A stretch of DNA of 7,087 nt from Oscillospiraceae bacterium (GTDB taxonomy: Bacteria; Bacillota; Clostridia; Oscillospirales; Ruminococcaceae): the NCBI GenBank assembly GCA_017528675.1, contig JAFXOO010000475.1, positions 1 through 7,087 of the forward strand, read 5' to 3'. Within the stretch, counting starts at the first letter, position 1. Each line of letters starts with the position of its first letter. The position numbers were made by a program, and so were the translations under genes. Positions 5,416-7,087 of this stretch are shown piece by piece. A model generated the notes under the pieces. It was not told the origin of the DNA and searched no databases. It worked only from the letters and a program-made list of their open reading frames with translations.

Positions 5416-6936
5416 TTATCCGCCGAAGTCAATATAGTTTGCATCAACCCAGCCATAATAGTCACCGTCATCTGCATCATACAGCTCGTACCATTCCACG
5501 CCGTAGGAATAGCAATAGTTGACTGCCTTGACGCTCCAGTCATGTCCGAGGCTTTCCCTTACATACGCTTCCTTGCCGTTGTTTACAACATAATCGGTCG
5601 TGAAGCTGCAGATTTTATAGCCGTGCGTGTTGATGAATCCATACATATTACAAGGTGTAACATTAGCACTTTGCGGTTTCGGCTGAGAAACAGGCATATC
5701 GCCGCGGCAGGATACTGCATCGCCGGCTGTATCGTCAATGCTGTAGGGAGTTACATTGGCTGTCACATAGGAAAATACGGATCCGGCTGTCAAACGAACC
5801 TTGGAATCACTCGATTTGAATTGTCCGAGATCCTCATAATCACCGCTGCTGTAATAGGCGCGGGCACTGTAAACATAGTACGCATAGGAACCGCTGACAT
5901 TCAAATAGAATGTTCCGCCGTCACCGCCGCCGGAGGTGTCCACTATGATATTGGCGGAGCAAGTCGGCTTCTGGACTGGCTGCGTTGGTGCCTGTGTAGG
6001 CTGTTCTGCCGGCTTTTCTGCAGCAGGCGGAGCTGTTTCCTTGACGGGCTCCGAGAATGTCACGAACTCTGCCGGGAGATAGCCGGTCACGGAGCCGAAT
6101 TTCACCCGGTACCAGTTGTTTTCGATCGAATAGATATCTACTGTATCGCCGGTATAGGCTCTTGCGAGCGTAGAAGAACTGGTATCCGCTGCTTCATAGA
6201 TCGTTGCATAGGCATTACTTCCTGCGTCGATGTAGCCGGAGGAGATGATTTTGTCTTCCTGCGCAGGTGACGCTGTTGCCTGTACAGGCGCTTCTGTCGA
6301 AGTCGCCGGTGCAGATGCAGCAGGCGGCTCTTGATCGGCAGGCTTTCTTGTTGCAATAAATACGATGATACCGCCGACAAGCAGCACACCGGCAATTGCA
6401 CCAACGATGATGAGCGGAACAGGAGGTCCTTGCTTTATGGGTGTGAAATGATAGTGATCCTCAAAATCGGTTTGGGCTGATATAGGATCGGGATTTGTTG
6501 AGGAATACGTAGTATGCCGATACCTTGATCCCGGCTTGCTGTAATCAACGAACGATTCGTCTTGAGATGGAGAACCTTTAGAAGTGAACTTATCTGAAAT
6601 GGTATCAACTGCGTCTGTAACTCTTTGCTTGACCGCGCTCACTTTCTGCTTTGTTTCATCGGAGGTTAGTTTTTCTTTTGCAAGATTGATTGCATCCTCT
6701 GCCTTCTGCTTTAGAAGCGTAACCTTTTCCATTACTTCATCTGCTGATGGGAGCGTGGGATCATTTACAGAATATGACGGATCATCGAATGAGGACGTAT
6801 ATTCTTTAACTGCATAGTCAGATTCCATATCTCCGTTTTCTTTGATTTCGTATTGATTCTGTGCGTTGTTTTCCGATGATTCAGCATCACTGACACTTCT
6901 ATATCCATAAGCAAGTTGGCTGTCCATCATCCACAT
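5416..6936 (-). CDS. single-pass membrane protein with extracellular SH3-like domains and a shared unnamed domain
   Basis: A 506-residue protein with no cleavable signal. Residues 1-172 are hydrophilic and predicted cytoplasmic, with a probable amphipathic helix or coiled coil at about 65-118 (ADEVMEKVTLLKQKAEDAIN and onward). A transmembrane helix lies at about 174-195 (PLIIVGAIAGVLLVGGIIVF) followed by TRK. Outside are an Ala/Pro/Thr linker, an SH3-like domain at about 232-297 like the first one of the 305-aa lipoprotein, a Pro/Thr linker (298-324), a domain at 326-412 shared with the LRR/dockerin protein (GGTFYLNVSGSYAYYVY), and a C-terminal SH3-like segment at about 426-506 (AYVRESLGHDW ... 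VEWYELYDADDGDYYGWVDA). An in-frame TGA lies four codons upstream of the ATG, and GAGGTGG seven bases before it fixes the start over the later Met codons. It is the first complete gene of the probable operon. A sensor or wall-anchor role is inferred. Confidence 0.9.
   Translation of the reverse strand: MWMMDSQLAYGYRSVSDAESSENNAQNQYEIKENGDMESDYAVKEYTSSFDDPSYSVNDPTLPSADEVMEKVTLLKQKAEDAINLAKEKLTSDETKQKVSAVKQRVTDAVDTISDKFTSKGSPSQDESFVDYSKPGSRYRHTTYSSTNPDPISAQTDFEDHYHFTPIKQGPPVPLIIVGAIAGVLLVGGIIVFIATRKPADQEPPAASAPATSTEAPVQATASPAQEDKIISSGYIDAGSNAYATIYEAADTSSSTLARAYTGDTVDIYSIENNWYRVKFGSVTGYLPAEFVTFSEPVKETAPPAAEKPAEQPTQAPTQPVQKPTCSANIIVDTSGGGDGGTFYLNVSGSYAYYVYSARAYYSSGDYEDLGQFKSSDSKVRLTAGSVFSYVTANVTPYSIDDTAGDAVSCRGDMPVSQPKPQSANVTPCNMYGFINTHGYKICSFTTDYVVNNGKEAYVRESLGHDWSVKAVNYCYSYGVEWYELYDADDGDYYGWVDANYIDFGG
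5701..5961 (-). other. second copy of the shared unnamed domain, in the 506-aa protein
   Basis: Residues 326-412. Conserved blocks against residues 934-1033 of the LRR protein are GGTFYLNVSGSYAYYVY, SSDSKVRLTAGSV and ANVTPYSIDDTAGDAVSC. This copy is about 10 residues shorter in the middle acidic segment. Cys326 and Cys410 bracket it and could form a disulfide; the other copy lacks the first of these. Confidence 0.7.
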
Positions 6937-7087
6937 AACTTGACCACCTCACTGTAGTATGATTTATCTGGAATTATTCCCTGAAAAATACCAGAATATC
7001 GTCCTGATAGAATTCGTTTACCATCGATTCCCCCCAGATCATAAGCCACCAATTCCAGATACGGCCAACACAACCTATTTTTCTGCG
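6927..7087 (-). CDS. possible 3' end of an upstream operon gene, frame uncertain
   Basis: One minus-strand frame is open from the window edge to a TGA at 6929-6927, giving about 52 residues that include YLELVAYDLGGIDGKRILSG and end in SYYSEVVKLCG. Its stop would overlap the start of the 506-aa gene by 10 bases, a common arrangement for coupled genes. A rival minus-strand frame is open from the edge to a TAA at 6976-6974 and ends in ESMVNEFYQDDILVFFRE; it would leave a 37-bp gap. I recognise neither peptide. The first looks more like ordinary protein, but its third codon positions are more AT-rich than those of the neighbours. If neither is coding, the stretch is the leader and promoter region of the operon; I saw no convincing -35/-10 pair. 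Confidence 0.35.
   Translation of the reverse strand, partial: QKNRLCWPYLELVAYDLGGIDGKRILSGRYSGIFQGIIPDKSYYSEVVKLCG
6944..6950 (-). promoter_or_regulatory. ribosome binding site of the 506-aa membrane protein gene
   Basis: GAGGTGG on the minus strand, seven bases before the ATG at 6936. Spacing to the Met codons at residues 3 and 4 would be too long, so it decides the start. Confidence 0.7.

Noticed and set aside
5698..5706. RGD tripeptide (residues 411-413 of the membrane protein) as an integrin-binding site
   Set aside because: A single RGD occurs often by chance, and there is no supporting adhesion context around it.
5254..6270. A 338-codon plus-strand open frame
   Set aside because: It runs antisense across two well-supported minus-strand genes, is rich in Cys, Arg and Ile with no recognisable domain, and has no matching ribosome site or context.

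Overview
The window reads as accessory chromosome of a gut or rumen Clostridia bacterium, most likely a Ruminococcus or close Oscillospiraceae relative. This rests on a protein with a type I dockerin, Thr- and Pro/Thr-rich linkers of the TEPPTE/TQAPTQ kind, BspA-type leucine-rich repeats and strong AGGAGG-like ribosome sites. No 16S or other marker gene is present, so the assignment is an inference.

Layout: (1) Bases 1-316, plus strand, hold the C-terminal end of an IS66-family transposase, broken by a one-base frameshift in a run of six G. (2) Bases 317-479 are a scar: a possible IS66 end (TTAC at 317-320), a 9-bp hairpin (348-371), and on the minus strand a short remnant of a HEPN-domain gene (about 384-466), which is easily missed because its frame runs on into the neighbouring gene. 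(3) Bases 480-6936 carry four minus-strand genes. In transcription order they encode a single-pass membrane protein with SH3-like domains (506 aa), a lipoprotein with three SH3-like repeats (305 aa), an N-acetylmuramoyl-L-alanine amidase lipoprotein (285 aa), and a secreted multidomain protein with BspA-type LRRs, BIG2 and dockerin (1033 aa). (4) Bases 6937-7087 probably hold the 3' end of another minus-strand gene; its reading frame is uncertain.

The four genes are separated by 27, 1 and 29 bp, each has a plausible ribosome site, and no terminator is visible between them, so they are probably one operon. All four products are predicted to act outside the membrane. The two SH3 proteins share one SH3-like domain type. 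The first and last proteins share an unnamed domain of about 90-100 residues with the core GGT[FY]YLNVSG.Y.YY. The amidase has no wall-binding domain of its own, so the locus looks like a surface module in which catalysis, wall binding, membrane anchoring and adhesion or scaffold docking are split among separate co-expressed proteins. The unnamed shared domain is the most likely undescribed component. What the module does, as a system, is inference.
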